NCBI GenBank assembly: GCA_030278955.1
Contig: JAOANR010000006.1
Coordinates: 51,860,915 to 51,924,914, forward strand
Source: Hygrophila difformis
Taxonomy: Eukaryota > Streptophyta > Magnoliopsida > Lamiales > Acanthaceae
Direction: 5' to 3'
Length of the DNA: 64,000 nucleotides
Below, one piece after another: positions 24,046 to 34,707 of this stretch (the first letter of the stretch is position 1; each line of letters begins with the position of its first letter). Both the position numbers and the translations under genes were made by a program. Under the pieces are notes generated by a model that searched no databases, was not told the DNA's origin, and worked only from the letters and a program-made list of their open reading frames with translations.

Positions 24046-27000
24046 GTAGGCTCATTTCCGTCCCGCCAGTGATAAACCACCAGAGGACGAGGTCCCATCT
24101 CGGTGTTCAGACGCTGCTCTTGGACCTCGGTGTTCAGCTGCTGCTCTTGCTCCCTATCAACTCCATCCTCCTTCGAAACCACCTTGTCCTGAAGGTGAAA
24201 GTCAGGAAACTGGCAACGAAATATCGCCTTACTCATCAAGGTAGCATCGTCTTCTGACTGCCCAACCCATTTGACCAACACCTGCTCTTCCTCGCCATCC
24301 CTTGCCGGGACCCTCCGCTCAGCCATCACTTCTCCAGGTTCAAACACAGGTTCAACTGGTAACTCTAAAGTATAAAGTAAGGCTGCCTCCAGCCCTCCAC
24401 TGGATGATCCCCCACCACGCATCGCAGTTGGGATACATGAAAAGCTGGGTGAATTCTGCTGGAAGCAGGTAAGGTCAACCGATAAGCTGTGGCCCCAATT
24501 CGCGACTCAATCAAGAATGGCCCGTAGAACTTGGCAGATAGCTTATGATAAGGTTGACCAGACAAAGTAGACTGCCAATGAGGTCTGACCTTCAAAAACA
24601 CCTTATCCCCCACATTGAATTCCACTTCCCGACGATGCTTGTTTGCCTGACGAACCATACTCTGTTGTGCCTTCCCCAAATTACTTTTAAGGCGTGCCAA
24701 AATGACATCCACACCTCCCAGAATAGTTGCCACCACAACGACCTTACTCTCCCCAGGCAAAAAGCAGTGAATAGAGGGCGGAGGCCGCCCATACACTATC
24801 TCAAATGGTGTTAGTCGGGCTGCTATTTGAAATGCTGTGTTATACCAAAATTTAGCCCAAGGAAGCCACCTTATCCACTGTTTAGGCTGCTCACAAGTGA
24901 AGTAACACAGATACATTTCCATTACCCTATTCAACACCTCAGTTTGGCCATCCGTTTCTGGGTGATACGCCGAACTAAATTTCAGCTGTAATCCCGACAA
25001 CGAGAACAACTCCTTCCAAAAAGAACTAATAAATATGGAGTCTCTATCACTGGAAATTGTACGGGGAATCCCATGAAGTCGGACAATGTCTTGGATAAAC
25101 ACCTTAGCTACAGAGCGAGCCGTGAGGGGCGGCTTGGGGGCAATGAAATGGCCATATTTAGACAGTCGATCTACCACCACCAAAATCACCGAAAACCCTT
25201 TGACTTTGGCAAACAAGTGATGAAGTCCATCTCCACACCATGTCGGAAATAGGTAAGGGTTGCAGGAGTCCTTCCGGTGACATGGCTTCATACTTGGCTT
25301 TCTGGCAAACCAAGCACTGAGCCACGTAATCCCGGACTCGACGATACATCCCCCTCCAATACACGTTCATTGCCGAACGTCTATAGGTACGATAAACCCC
25401 AGCATGCCCTCCTTCTGGTGTACCATGAAACTCCTCGAGTAACTGCGAAATCCATTTGGAGTCAGTTGCCAGCACCAACCGCCCCTTATAAAATAATCGC
25501 CCATCTGTGAGTTCGAACCCCGGCATTGAATTCTGATCTTGCTCAAGTGCTTGTCTGACACGCTGGAGATAAGCATCCTGTGTCAGCTCGTTAACCACAT
25601 CTGCTAAACCCATCCATTCCGGCCCGCTAATCATCGTCAATGAGGCATCTTGCTCTCTTCTCGAAAGGGCATCGGCCGCCGCGTTAGACTTGCCAGTCTT
25701 GTATTCAATTGTAAAGTCATACCCCAAAAGTTTTGCGACCCAACCTTGTTGTGCAGGGGTGGCAATGCGTTCAGTAAAAAGAGACTTTAGACTGCGATTA
25801 TCTGTACGTACCACAATCCGCCGCCCCATTAAATAAGGGCGCCAATGCTGAATGGCTAACGCTAACCCCATCAATTCTCGCTCATATGCAGATTAGGTAA
25901 TAGAACGATCTGCCAAGGACTTGCTAAAATATGCCCCGGGCCGCCTCTCCTGCATAAGAACGACTCCGATTCCAGTGCCAGATGCATCACACTCCACCAC
26001 AAATTGGCGATCAAAATGGGGCATGGCCAGTACTGGTGCTTCGGTCAACACCTTTTTAAGGTGCTGAAATGTTGTCTCAGCTTCCTGAGTCCATTCGAAA
26101 TGGGGTGCAACTTCCTTCTTCAACAAGGTTGTGAGTGGACGGGCAATGAGACCATACCCACGCACAAACCTTCTATAGTAACCTGTAAGACCTAGAAAAC
26201 CTCGAATCTCACGGACGGAAGATGGTCTCTGCCACTCCACGACTGCACTAATTTTGCCGGGTCCATAGATACCCCAGCTTGAGGAATGATGTGGCCAAGA
26301 TATTCCATTTGCTGGCATCCGAACGAGCACTTCTTGGGATTAGCTCTGAATTGGTTGTCGACTAGCAACTTTAAAACTAGAATAAGTTGTTCGATGCTCC
26401 TCCCAAGTACGGCTATAGACCAAGATGTCATCAAAGAACACCAAGACGAATTTCCTTATATATGGCCCTAATAACTCTTTCATGGTGGATTGGAAGGTCG
26501 CCCGAGCGTTGGTTAGCCCAAAGGGCATCACCAAAAATTCATAATGTCCACTATGAGTTCGAAATGCTGTTTTCTGAATATCCTGTTCGGCCAGCCTGAT
26601 TTGATGGTACCCTGAATGAAAATCAATCTTGGAAAACACCACGGCCCCTGCCAACTCATCCAGCATCTCCTGTATCATTGGGATCGGGTACTTATCGGGA
26701 ACAGTGGACTTGTTTAGTTCTCGGTAATCCACACAAAACCGCCAGCTACCATCCTTCTTCTTAACCAAGAGGACCGGACTCGAGAATGGACTCGAACTTG
26801 GCCGAATTATGCCCGCCTGTAGCATCTCATCCACCAACCATTCAATCTCATCCTTTTGCAACTGACCATATCTGTACGGCCTCACTGACACCGGTTTGGC
26901 CCCCGGATCTAGCACTATTCGGTGATCTGTCACATGCCTCGGGGGTAAACCCTGTCGGTCCTCAAACACCTCAGCATGTTGTGCAAGGATATCATCTAAC

Positions 27001-27260
27001 CTCCCAACTGTCTCGGATTTTAAGCAAATAGGCTCGTGGTCCTGCAGAACTGCCCACAATTCAATATTAGTAACCTTACATAAAGTCCGAAGGCTAACCA
27101 TCTTTCTGCACATGGTATTGTCTCCCCGTAACTCCACCCTACTACCATTCCAATCAAATTTCATCGTTAAAGTTTCCCAATTTGTACAGTATTCTCCCAG
27201 CGTAGCAAGCCATGCAAGTCCTAGATTATATCCACTCATCCTAATGCAAACACGTAGCAA
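24027..27260 (-). pseudogene. Gypsy pol remnant: protease end, RT, RNase H, integrase, chromodomain
   Basis: Minus-strand segments in several frames. Around 27230-27200 there is a protease C-terminus ([15 protein letters not shown]). The RT (about 26990-26340) has [42 protein letters not shown] and FFDDILVYS; the usual YxDD is FFDD here. The RT thumb and RNase H continue at 26434-25893 ([16 protein letters not shown]). An in-frame stop lies near 25890, then a second RNase H part (VVRTDNRSLKSLF) and the integrase zinc finger (HAGVYRTYRR to CLVCQKAK). The integrase core (25291-24365) has SDRDSIFISSFWKE and YHPETDGQTEVLNR. The C-terminus has a chromodomain-like VLVKWVGQSEDDATLM. At least five frame changes or stops mean it cannot make a single polyprotein. 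Confidence 0.93.
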
Positions 27261-27664
27261 ACAGCACGAATGTTACACCCTGGTAAAGCCATTGGGAATT
27301 GTCTCCAATGTTCTATCCTGAACCTCCCCCTCCTGTCTGGTCACCCGGCAATATTCATATTGTTGGAGATTGATAATGGTCAGAAATGTCCATTATTTTC
27401 AATCCATTTCCGTATCTGAAACGGGCATTTGATCGCATTCCGGTCTTATATTAAATAAGAAAGCAGTAGAATTAGACTGATTTATGCATATTTGTAAAAT
27501 AATAAGTTGGTATGAAAAATACATAAATAGTAATTTTATTACACATTTATGCTAGAAAAATCCAAAAACATGAGAAAAAGAGAAGAAAAGAAAAATGAAT
27601 GAAAAAGATGGGAAAAGAGAGAAAAAGCCCACAAAAATACATGTTTTGGCCCACCAGGCCCAGC

Positions 27665-27965
27665 AAGGTCAAGCCAGTCGCGAGACTGGTACCTAGTCGC
27701 TAGGCACCAAGTCGCTAAACATGGCCTCGCGACTGGGAGGTGTTCCGCGACACACGAAGACTTGAAGGCAAAATCCAGTCTCAAGGCACCAGTCGCTAGG
27801 CACCCAGTCGCTAAACATGGCCTCGCGACTGGGTGTGGTCTAGCGACACAGAAGGCAGACTAGAGACTCAGTCCAGAGAGCCTCACGACTAGGCGAGGAG
27901 TCTTGTAACATGCAGCTGAGTCCCGCGACACAAGACATGGCTGTGATGTGTGTGAGCCTCTCGAC
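27665..27965. repeat. GCGAC-motif cluster, first zone of copy A
   Basis: About a dozen occurrences of GTCGCTA, TCGCGACTGG, TAGCGACAC and related motifs in both orientations, including a duplicated segment around CACCAGTCGCTAGGCACC. The segment from about 27697 recurs from about 27788. Confidence 0.85.
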
Positions 27966-28011
27966 ACGTGTGGGCCTCAGGATCAAGGCCCATGGACCTA
28001 GGGTTTCACTT

Positions 28012-28022
28012 CTATAAATAGA
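28012..28022 (+). promoter_or_regulatory. TATA-like element inside repeat copy A
   Basis: TTCTATAAATAGA, preceded by GGCCCATGGACCTAGGGTTT, resembles a plant polymerase II core promoter. If used, transcription would run on the plus strand, opposite to the host gypsy element. Based on sequence only. Confidence 0.45.
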
Positions 28023-28654
28023 TGGTGATCCCTATGTGCTGGGGGGTTAGAAATTCATTTTTCCTTGAAGACAGAATCTGGGATATTCTCTCTAGGTAGT
28101 TAGCTTAGTTTAGTTTTATTTTTTGTATTATTTACTTTATGTCCTAGTTTAGCTTAGTTTAGCTTTAATCCAGGATTTGTTTTCTAGTATTTAGCTAGGT
28201 AGCCAGTTTTATATGTTATTTTCTTTGGAATTTTTGATTTAGGGTTTGAAATACCCCAAATCATGGGTATTCAATACCCACTTTATAAAATGGGAAGTTA
28301 ATCTGAAAATGGTGTCCCAAAATCATGAAATTGGTGTTATTAACCCATGGATTTACTGCTTTCATTTTTCTTTTGGGTCATTTGACCCTTATTTCTCATT
28401 TATCGCTTACTGTATTCTTATTTTTGGTTAATGGTGCATGTTTGTGCGTGAATAACCCTAGATTAAGAGTATGCTTTATTTTAATATTGTTGTAGGTAGA
28501 TTCATTTTTGTTCAAGCATGTTCTTATTAGATTTAAATTGTGTTTGGTTATTTTTAGGCTAGAATAGCTTTTTGATCTGAAATAGGGTAGATCACGTTGT
28601 TTGCATGATACTGTTCCCTTTTGCTTTTTCTGACTTGTGTCCTGAACCATCCAT

Positions 28655-29265
28655 GTCGCCAACCTCTTCCTGTCGCGAGACCACGTCTAGCGACAGGAAG
28701 GCTGTTCCGCGACATGGATGCCTAGGGACACTTGTCTTAATATGTAAAACCCTCAGTCGTGAGGCACTCGTGTCGCGAACCCACGGTTCGCGACACAATC
28801 TTTGCTTAGCGACTGAGGACCAAAACTCTTGCATTTATTCTCTGAATGGTTCTGTCGAGAAACCCACGGTTCGCGACACACTTTTGCTTCGAGACAGAAA
28901 ACTATGCCTTGATAAAATTTTTGAAAACCCCAGTCGCTAGACCATCCTGTCGCGAGACCACCTCTCGCGACACAATTTTTGAGTCTCGCGACTGGGACCC
29001 AAACACTTAGAAAATTTTCAGCAAAGCCTTGTGGCGCCAGACTCCTATCGCGTGACCATGTCTCGCGACACACTTCCTGTCTAGCGACACAAAGCCTAGC
29101 CTACCAAAAATTTCTAAAATTTATCCTGTCGAGATACCCATGTCGCGAGCTTCGGCTAGCGACACAAATTATGGTATCAAGACAGGATCCCTATCTTTTT
29201 AATTTCCAAAAATTCCGACTTCTAGTCCTCCATTATATTGCATCACTCACGTCTTAACCCCACGG
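28655..29265. repeat. Nested hairpin array, copy A
   Basis: Six or more consecutive units, each able to fold into an inner stem (for example TGTCGCGAGA pairing with TCTCGCGACA at 28949-28973) inside an outer stem (CAGTCGC pairing with GCGACTG). The array ends in a different palindrome, TTAACCC pairing with GGGTTAA, near 29254-29271. Corresponding units are recognisable in copies B and C. Confidence 0.85.
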
Positions 29266-31832
29266 GTTAAGATGTAATATCCCAGTTTGCAATATAAGGC
29301 GTTATGCTGCCGAAATTTTTATTCTCCATTCTCTCACTTAAATAATTGAACCCTTAAGTCATTACTTAAAGATCATGATTAGCAATAATTAAGGTCAATA
29401 ATTACCATGATTAAAGGATTTTTGTTCAATTCTCATTAAAATATTTTTCTATAAACAAAACCTTAATGCCTTAAGCAGATAATCCGGACTGTAATTAATT
29501 ACGGTATGAAGAGTTATTTAAGTCATTAATTATGGATTAATTCCATAACCCTGTAGGAGAAACCAATGTCTCTCGTACAAGGCATCCTTTTTTATCTTAT
29601 TTATTTTTCATTCTCATTTTGTCTTTTTCGTGATGTATGAATGAACAGTAAAAGATATTACAGAATAATGTCGGTGAACGGTCCCTTCACCGGGAAATGA
29701 AGTAGCCCGTAGTCTGAATATTAATTACTGTTTGTCATTTTGCATGGTTTGGATAATAATTAACGAGGTCAGGCGAACGGTCCTTTTATCGGGAAATGAA
29801 GTAGCCACTCAGTTAGTTACTATCCAAATACAGTTTTATTCTCTTTACCTTAATTTCCAAACCCAAATTCCATTCTGTAATATAAGTTGGTTGATATATG
29901 CCAATATTAGCTGATGAATACTGCAGAGAGGAAGCATGTAGGTTTTTATCTGAATTCGCAGATAGTAGGGGCCCAACTGGTAGCGACACTGCCATTATAG
30001 GGTTTCTACTATCTAAATTCACTCCATCCGAGTAATTGGGAAACTGGATAGCAGATGTTTGCAATCCACCTGATTATTCCGCCACCTCTATTGGTCTCCC
30101 GGCCACTTCATATCTGTGTTCCACATTCTGTCTAAACCCACTTTTATATTTTGGGTTGATTAATTTTACACTTCCATATATCTGTATGCATGATATTATT
30201 ATGTAATTATTGTGGTTTATAATATTTTGGGATCCTTCCCTTGGACAATAGAGGTCTATATTTAAATAGATAATGCATATTAAATTTCCAATAAAAACTC
30301 ATTTATAAAATCCAGATCCAAGTAAGGGATAAATTCCTCAGTTATGACTAGTTCATATTCTATCAAGGATTAAATTTTGTGGAATTAGAAGCAGAGTCAG
30401 CGATTAGGTCTCTTCTAGACTGAAAGGGTCTGTGTTCTTATTGAGAGTCTAGTACCTGTTTAGGGAATGGTTTTCAAATCTATTATTTTCCAAAATTGCT
30501 ATGTGTTGGGAATTTATTCTTAACTGCCACACCGACATGGGATCTACTTGGATTCCAATACAGTGTGACAGATAATTCTAAAGAAACAATACGTAGGCCT
30601 TGGTTATCTTCTAAGATAGGGTTGAGTTCCTTTCAACTGCTATCCTATTTTGCCAAAGCCTATTTTTGAGTCCGGAGTGAGTGCATCCGGAAGGAACTAA
30701 TTAATTAGTTCGTTTCATTAGTTTGTATCTCATAACCACCTGGAAGGAAGTGAACACTGCGAGCGGATCATTGAGATCCGGGAATTCTTGATCCACACCC
30801 GGTCATCCTAACTGGGGGCTTTCTTTTACTACTAGTACGAAACTTTTGAAACCTCCGAGTGATAGGGTTTTAACTGCTTTCTTTAAAAATGCTTTCTTTA
30901 CTGCTTTCTTTTAAATGCTTTTGTAGAGGTCACTCGGATGCGTCACTAGATCTTCTAACTGCTACTAGGACTGATAGTTAAGGGATAGTTCAGGCTTATT
31001 TGTAGACTTTGGGTGTGACATGGGGGATTGATAGCAGTACTTGGCACTTCAACTAATGATTTGTCAGGTGTTGCTTGTCCACCACAAATGAAATAACATA
31101 CCCTGGCCGGGGCAGTTATAAATCTGTGGTATCTTAGAATTTGTGGTCTTAAGAACATGTAAACTCATACTGTAAGTACCTGTCTGTTAAAGGGAACATA
31201 GTACTGAGAGCATGAGAACTAGCTATCTGACAGGATTATCCCAAACAAAGATCTCTGTATAAAAATGGAAGTTTAATTATGCTTTACCTAAATCTTGTCC
31301 AATCTTTATTCTTCTCTCCCTGTCCATTCTGTCATCATTTTGAGTCAGCTTCATAGCTAGTATAGCTTAGATCACAGCATTTCTTAGACTAATTTTAATG
31401 CTTCCATAGGGTAGATTATCTGCTTTCTAGACCTAAATTTTAATTGCTTCTTAGCTTAAACTTATCTGCATTCGAGAATAGAATTTCTCATGCTTTGTAG
31501 ATTAGCTTTAATTGCTTTCTTAACTAGTTTAAATTCAGTAAGGTAGTTGCCAGACAACTTCTCAAACTGATTCGAGTAACCGATTGAAAACTTCTCAAGA
31601 GGCACATCCTCCAGTGAACGATCCGGACTTACCTACAAATTATTGCAATTTTTGACACCGTGCGCTTTTGGGCCACAGTTTCTTAACACGAGTAATAAAA
31701 ACGTGACAACCTATACATATATCCCTGATCCCAACTTCGTATTCATAAATTGATGTTTATTAAATAAAATAAGACCGGGATTCTATTCTTTTAAAAATAC
31801 TCGTGTGGGAAATTGTCAAAAGTTTCAGAGAT

Positions 31833-32939
31833 CTGACTCCTCATCCTCCTTAGCTAACATTACCCGTAATTGTTTAACGGGCAATCATGTCATGGTGTAT
31901 ATGCCTTTCTGCATTTATAACACAATCCCTTTGCCCGCAATTCCTCCAAAACCTTTGGCGGAAGAGGAGTGAACCTGGAATGAGCAGAAGGTTGCCCAGG
32001 CACTCCCAAGTTGTTGCTACCGCTAGGCTGTGGCCCTGTCACTTTAGAAAAATTGCTCGACGGTCCACGTATGTTTCCTGTCCCCGTCACCATATTACTT
32101 TCTCCTACTGCCTTTGAGAAATTATTAGAACGTCCCCCAGCAGCCCAATTATATAATGGACTCGACCGCCCTCCACCCTGGAGAGACAAATTATCCTCGA
32201 TATCGCGATATAATTTCGTAGCTGTTTAAAATCGGTTGGACGAAAGAGCCTTAGTGAATCTCTAATCTGACTCTTCATACCATTCATAAAGTATCCCAAG
32301 TAGTGGTCATCAGACAATCCTAGAACCTGCCCGGCCAATTGTACGAACGTCGAGATGTAGTCGTCCACTGATCCAATCTGCGTGACTCCTGAAAGTCGTT
32401 CAGACCTACTCCCCTTGTATCCAGTATCGAAGCGCGCCACCAATGCCTGAGTAAATTCCTCCCACGACATTCATGGCTTTCGTCCTTTCATCCAGTGAAA
32501 CCAGTGCAAAGCCGAATCAGCCATAGCAACCCCAGCCGCGCACACCCTCTTTTCCAGCGGTGTCCCATTCATCAAGAATTGTTGCTCTGCCCTGGGAATC
32601 AACCCAATCAGATCCTCCCCTTCAAACGGTGGCAGGAGTGCTATGGGCGCCCCCCGCCCCACATCGCTGCTCGAAGTGCTTCGCGGATCCAACACCTCCG
32701 TAGACGGCAGTGGCGTGACTTCCTCCACAGACGGTCCCGCCGTTGATGGCGGCAACACCGCCTTGGCTATCTCCACCAGGGTCGCGGCCATGGAAGATAA
32801 TTGCGCCCCGTGCGGCTCCAATATCGCCCCCCGTGCATCCAATTTTGCCCCCTGCGCATCCAATTTCTCCTTCACCTCTGCGTGCTCGGCTTCGAGCCTG
32901 TCCAGACGATCACAAGTTGCTCTCATCGTTGTCATTTCG
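31833..32939 (-). pseudogene. Gypsy gag remnant with zinc knuckle
   Basis: The minus-strand frame starts near 32939 (VEMTTMRATCDRLDRLEAEH). It contains a heptad-like repeated stretch (AKLDARGAILEPHGAQL), the retrotransposon gag core (LPPFEGEDLIGLIPRAEQQF, DSALHWFHWMKGRKP), an in-frame stop, then SWEEFTQALVARFDTGYKG and the rest of the core. A frame change leads to the zinc knuckle start CYKCRKAYTP near 31900. Past another frame change, an acidic tail LAKEDEESDL ends close to the junction with repeat copy A. The typical CX2CX4HX4C knuckle is disrupted. Non-functional as it stands. Confidence 0.88.
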
Positions 32940-32969
32940 ACAGAGACAGATCCGGCAGGTCGGACCAAT

Positions 32970-33227
32970 TGATAGAGACAAAATAATCAAAGGGAACCAT
33001 CCGTTCCCAAAGCCGTCTGGCTTCCCAATTCAATAATAATGATATGATCCTCACAAGTGAACCCTAATACCTCTTTAAATACTACTACTAGGGATTAGCC
33101 CTAGAATAGCCCAAGCCCAATAAAAAATTAATAAAAATAACAATAAAGACCTAATGACCCAACTAGAAATAATAGAAATAACAATATGAATTATTATAAT
33201 AAGCCTAATCAATCTAGCCTACGGACA
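32970..33227 (-). repeat. 5' LTR of the minus-strand gypsy element
   Basis: Direct repeat of 23778-24045, ending CTCTATCA on the minus strand. The sequence immediately following (ATTGGTCCGACC) is not a clean tRNA-Met primer site. A TATTTAAAG motif lies within and could serve as TATA box. Confidence 0.88.
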
Positions 33228-33342
33228 GTAGGCTCCTTTCCGTCCCTGCATGCGATAAACTACCAGAGGACGAGGTCCCGTCTCGGTGTTCAGACACTGC
33301 TCTTGGACCTCGGTTTTCAACTGCTGCTCTTGCTCCCTATCA
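33228..33342 (-). mobile_element. Extra copy of the gypsy polyprotein 3' end beyond the 5' LTR
   Basis: This stretch matches 24046-24165, that is the coding end plus purine tract that should precede a 3' LTR, yet it lies upstream of the 5' LTR. Similarity stops sharply at 33342, in the run CTTGCTCCCTATCA. The LTR at 32970-33227 is therefore shared between two element bodies, one of which is cut away. Confidence 0.8.
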
Positions 33343-33368
33343 TGGTGCCTGATGAGGCGGTTCGACAA

Positions 33369-33713
33369 CTATTTCCTTGCACACATTGTGGCCCTGCTAT
33401 AACTATGTTGGTATGCATTGTCTTTTGGCTTCCTCTGGCAGTTGTAATACGACCGCCCATGGTGGCTGCACGGCACAATGTTTTTCCCCAGTGAACCATA
33501 GCTAATATATCCACTGCTATCCCTCGCCAGCTCCCGCATCACTGACTCTGAATTCATCATCTCCTCCATTTCCAGCATGTCCGCGACCAGTCCATGCCCA
33601 TTCACCCTAGGGCCGCCCGTCGCCCCCATCTCTATGAAGATGTCGTCATCTGAGCAGGCATGGGCCGCCTGCAATACTGCGAATAGGAAAATGAGTCTCG
33701 CTCTTGAAGGCAT
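33369..33713 (-). CDS. RALF-like secreted peptide precursor lacking the third cysteine
   Basis: A 114-residue precursor. RALF peptides are secreted signals that alkalinise the apoplast and bind CrRLK1L receptor kinases (family knowledge). Residues 1-19 form a hydrophobic signal peptide (RLIFLFAVLQAAHA), an acidic propeptide follows, and the mature part begins near residue 69 with YISYGSL, the family's YISY receptor-binding motif. Cysteines at 82 and 92 (VPCSHHGRSYYNC) match canonical Cys1 and Cys2. At the Cys3 position there is Tyr105 (codon TAT), while Cys4 is present at 111. The dibasic RRxL protease site usual before the mature peptide is absent (MRELARDSSG). The ATG at 33713 was chosen because it directly precedes the signal peptide. 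The stop lies only 27 bases from a gypsy junction, so the native 3' end is probably gone. It could be a decaying paralogue. Confidence 0.85.
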   Translation of the reverse strand: MPSRARLIFLFAVLQAAHACSDDDIFIEMGATGGPRVNGHGLVADMLEMEEMMNSESVMRELARDSSGYISYGSLGKNIVPCSHHGRSYYNCQRKPKDNAYQHSYSRATMCARK

Positions 33714-33771
33714 GATTGTCTTGAGAAAAAAGGGGTTGTGTTGTTGAAACAAGGGTTATGGTTGTGGTTTT

Positions 33772-33780
33772 CTTTTATAT
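33772..33780 (-). promoter_or_regulatory. Possible TATA box of the RALF-like gene
   Basis: The minus strand reads CCCATATAAAAGA about 60 bases before the start codon, a plausible spacing for a short plant leader. Confidence 0.5.
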
Positions 33781-33951
33781 GGGAATTGGGGATCGGAGGG
33801 ATGTCAACGGGAGGTTGAGCAACGTTCTAGTGCCTTGTTTCATTATTGTTTGATTTGTGTTGTTGCCTATTGTTAGATGTAATGGAGTTTGATATGGTCA
33901 TATATTATTTGTTGTTGTACTGAATGTTCTTGTAATAATCACATATTGAAC
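33781..33951. other. Intergenic DNA between RALF-like gene and copia element
   Basis: AT-rich, no genes seen. It is the original host DNA on the left of the copia insertion and continues on the right at 42582. Confidence 0.6.
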
Positions 33952-33956
33952 ATATT
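33952..33956. repeat. Left 5-bp target duplication of the copia element
   Basis: ATATT, repeated exactly at 42577-42581. Confidence 0.93.
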
Positions 33957-34642
33957 TGTTAATACTGTGTTGTGACAACTTAACCTTGTACTTTTCATTG
34001 AGATGTTTATCAGGTGTTGGCACATCAGGCTGACGACGACATTAACTCTGCAGGCAGTTATTTGTGTCTTTCTATTTAATCGCAGAGTCTGTAATCTAGA
34101 TAGAGGATTATTCATTGTGAAGTATTATTGATAGATTAGATTACAGAGTTAGAGTGAGAGAGTCTTTTCGTTTTCGTTCTTCAAGATTTGAGTTGATCAT
34201 ATTCATTTGAAGAATCGAGAATCAAGAAAGGGATTACTTTGATAATATCTGAAGATATTTGAGCGTTTTACTATTGAAAGAATCTGGAGCAATCCGGTGA
34301 AGAGATGGAAATCACATGGTGAATGACAGACTGAGGTCCGATCTTGAAGATTGCAACTAGAGGAGTTTCCTACAGACGTTAAGGGGGAGTTCCGACGACG
34401 TCTGCTCAACTAGGTTTGATCATCTAGTGGTGAGGTTGATCTTGAGTTAGATTTTGGATAGTGAGTCTGTATTCGTGATTTTTAGTCTATTGGAGTCACC
34501 TGGATTGGTATCCCCCAGATGTAGGTCGGAAGGACCGAACTGGGTTAACAAATTGATGTGTTCTTTACTGCTTTCATTATTACGTAGTTAGAACAACTCA
34601 TAAACACCCGTAACAGAATCTTGAATCACAAAGGGACCTACA
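33957..34642 (+). repeat. 5' LTR of the copia element
   Basis: Starts TGTTAATACTGTGTTGTGAC and ends GGGACCTACA. Nearly identical to the 3' LTR. Confidence 0.95.
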
Positions 34643-34645
34643 AAT

Positions 34646-34657
34646 TGGTATCAGAGC
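34646..34657 (+). other. Primer binding site of the copia element
   Basis: TGGTATCAGAGC, complementary to the 3' end of initiator tRNA-Met, three bases after the LTR. Confidence 0.95.
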
Positions 34658-34707
34658 GAGTTCTCTAACGTAACTGAGAAAATCCATTCATTCAAGATTC
34701 AAGAAAC

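Larger units (their letters stand above)
27361..31827. repeat. Non-coding hairpin-rich repeat, copy A (about 4.5 kb), inserted in the gypsy element
   Basis: Homologous, in reverse orientation, to copy C (60689 onward) and more distantly to copy B (47513 onward). The shared end reads TGAAACTTTTGACAATTTCC on the minus strand at 31827, and the other end near 27361 reads TGTTGGAG on the plus strand, so it is TG...CA-bounded. That second boundary is uncertain by up to about 90 bases. It has no significant ORF. A TATA-like CTATAAATAG sits at about 28012 on the plus strand, with a motif near 31655 (TTTTGACACCGTGCGC) that may be a diverged primer site. Two zones of short palindromes built on TCGCGAC or TAGCGAC occupy 27665-27965 and 28655-29265. 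Possible identities are a giant LTR or a large non-autonomous LTR derivative. No matching target duplication was found. Confidence 0.75.
23778..33227 (-). mobile_element. Decayed Ty3/gypsy chromovirus (short LTRs), split by repeat copy A
   Basis: The element runs on the minus strand from LTR 33227-32970 to LTR 24045-23778. LTRs of about 260 bp begin TGTCCGTAGGC and end CTCTATCA. Order on the minus strand is gag, protease end, reverse transcriptase, RNase H, integrase and chromodomain, the gypsy arrangement. The short LTRs and chromodomain suggest a Reina-like chromovirus. The LTRs differ by several percent by eye, and stops and frameshifts are spread through gag and pol, so this is an old copy. 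A 4.5-kb non-coding repeat lies between zinc knuckle and protease, and most of the protease is missing there. The 5' flank continues into another copy of the polyprotein 3' end (33228-33342). Confidence 0.9.

Noticed and set aside
24545..27321. Several plus-strand frames of 60-90 codons
   Set aside because: They are antisense shadows of the gypsy pol remnant.
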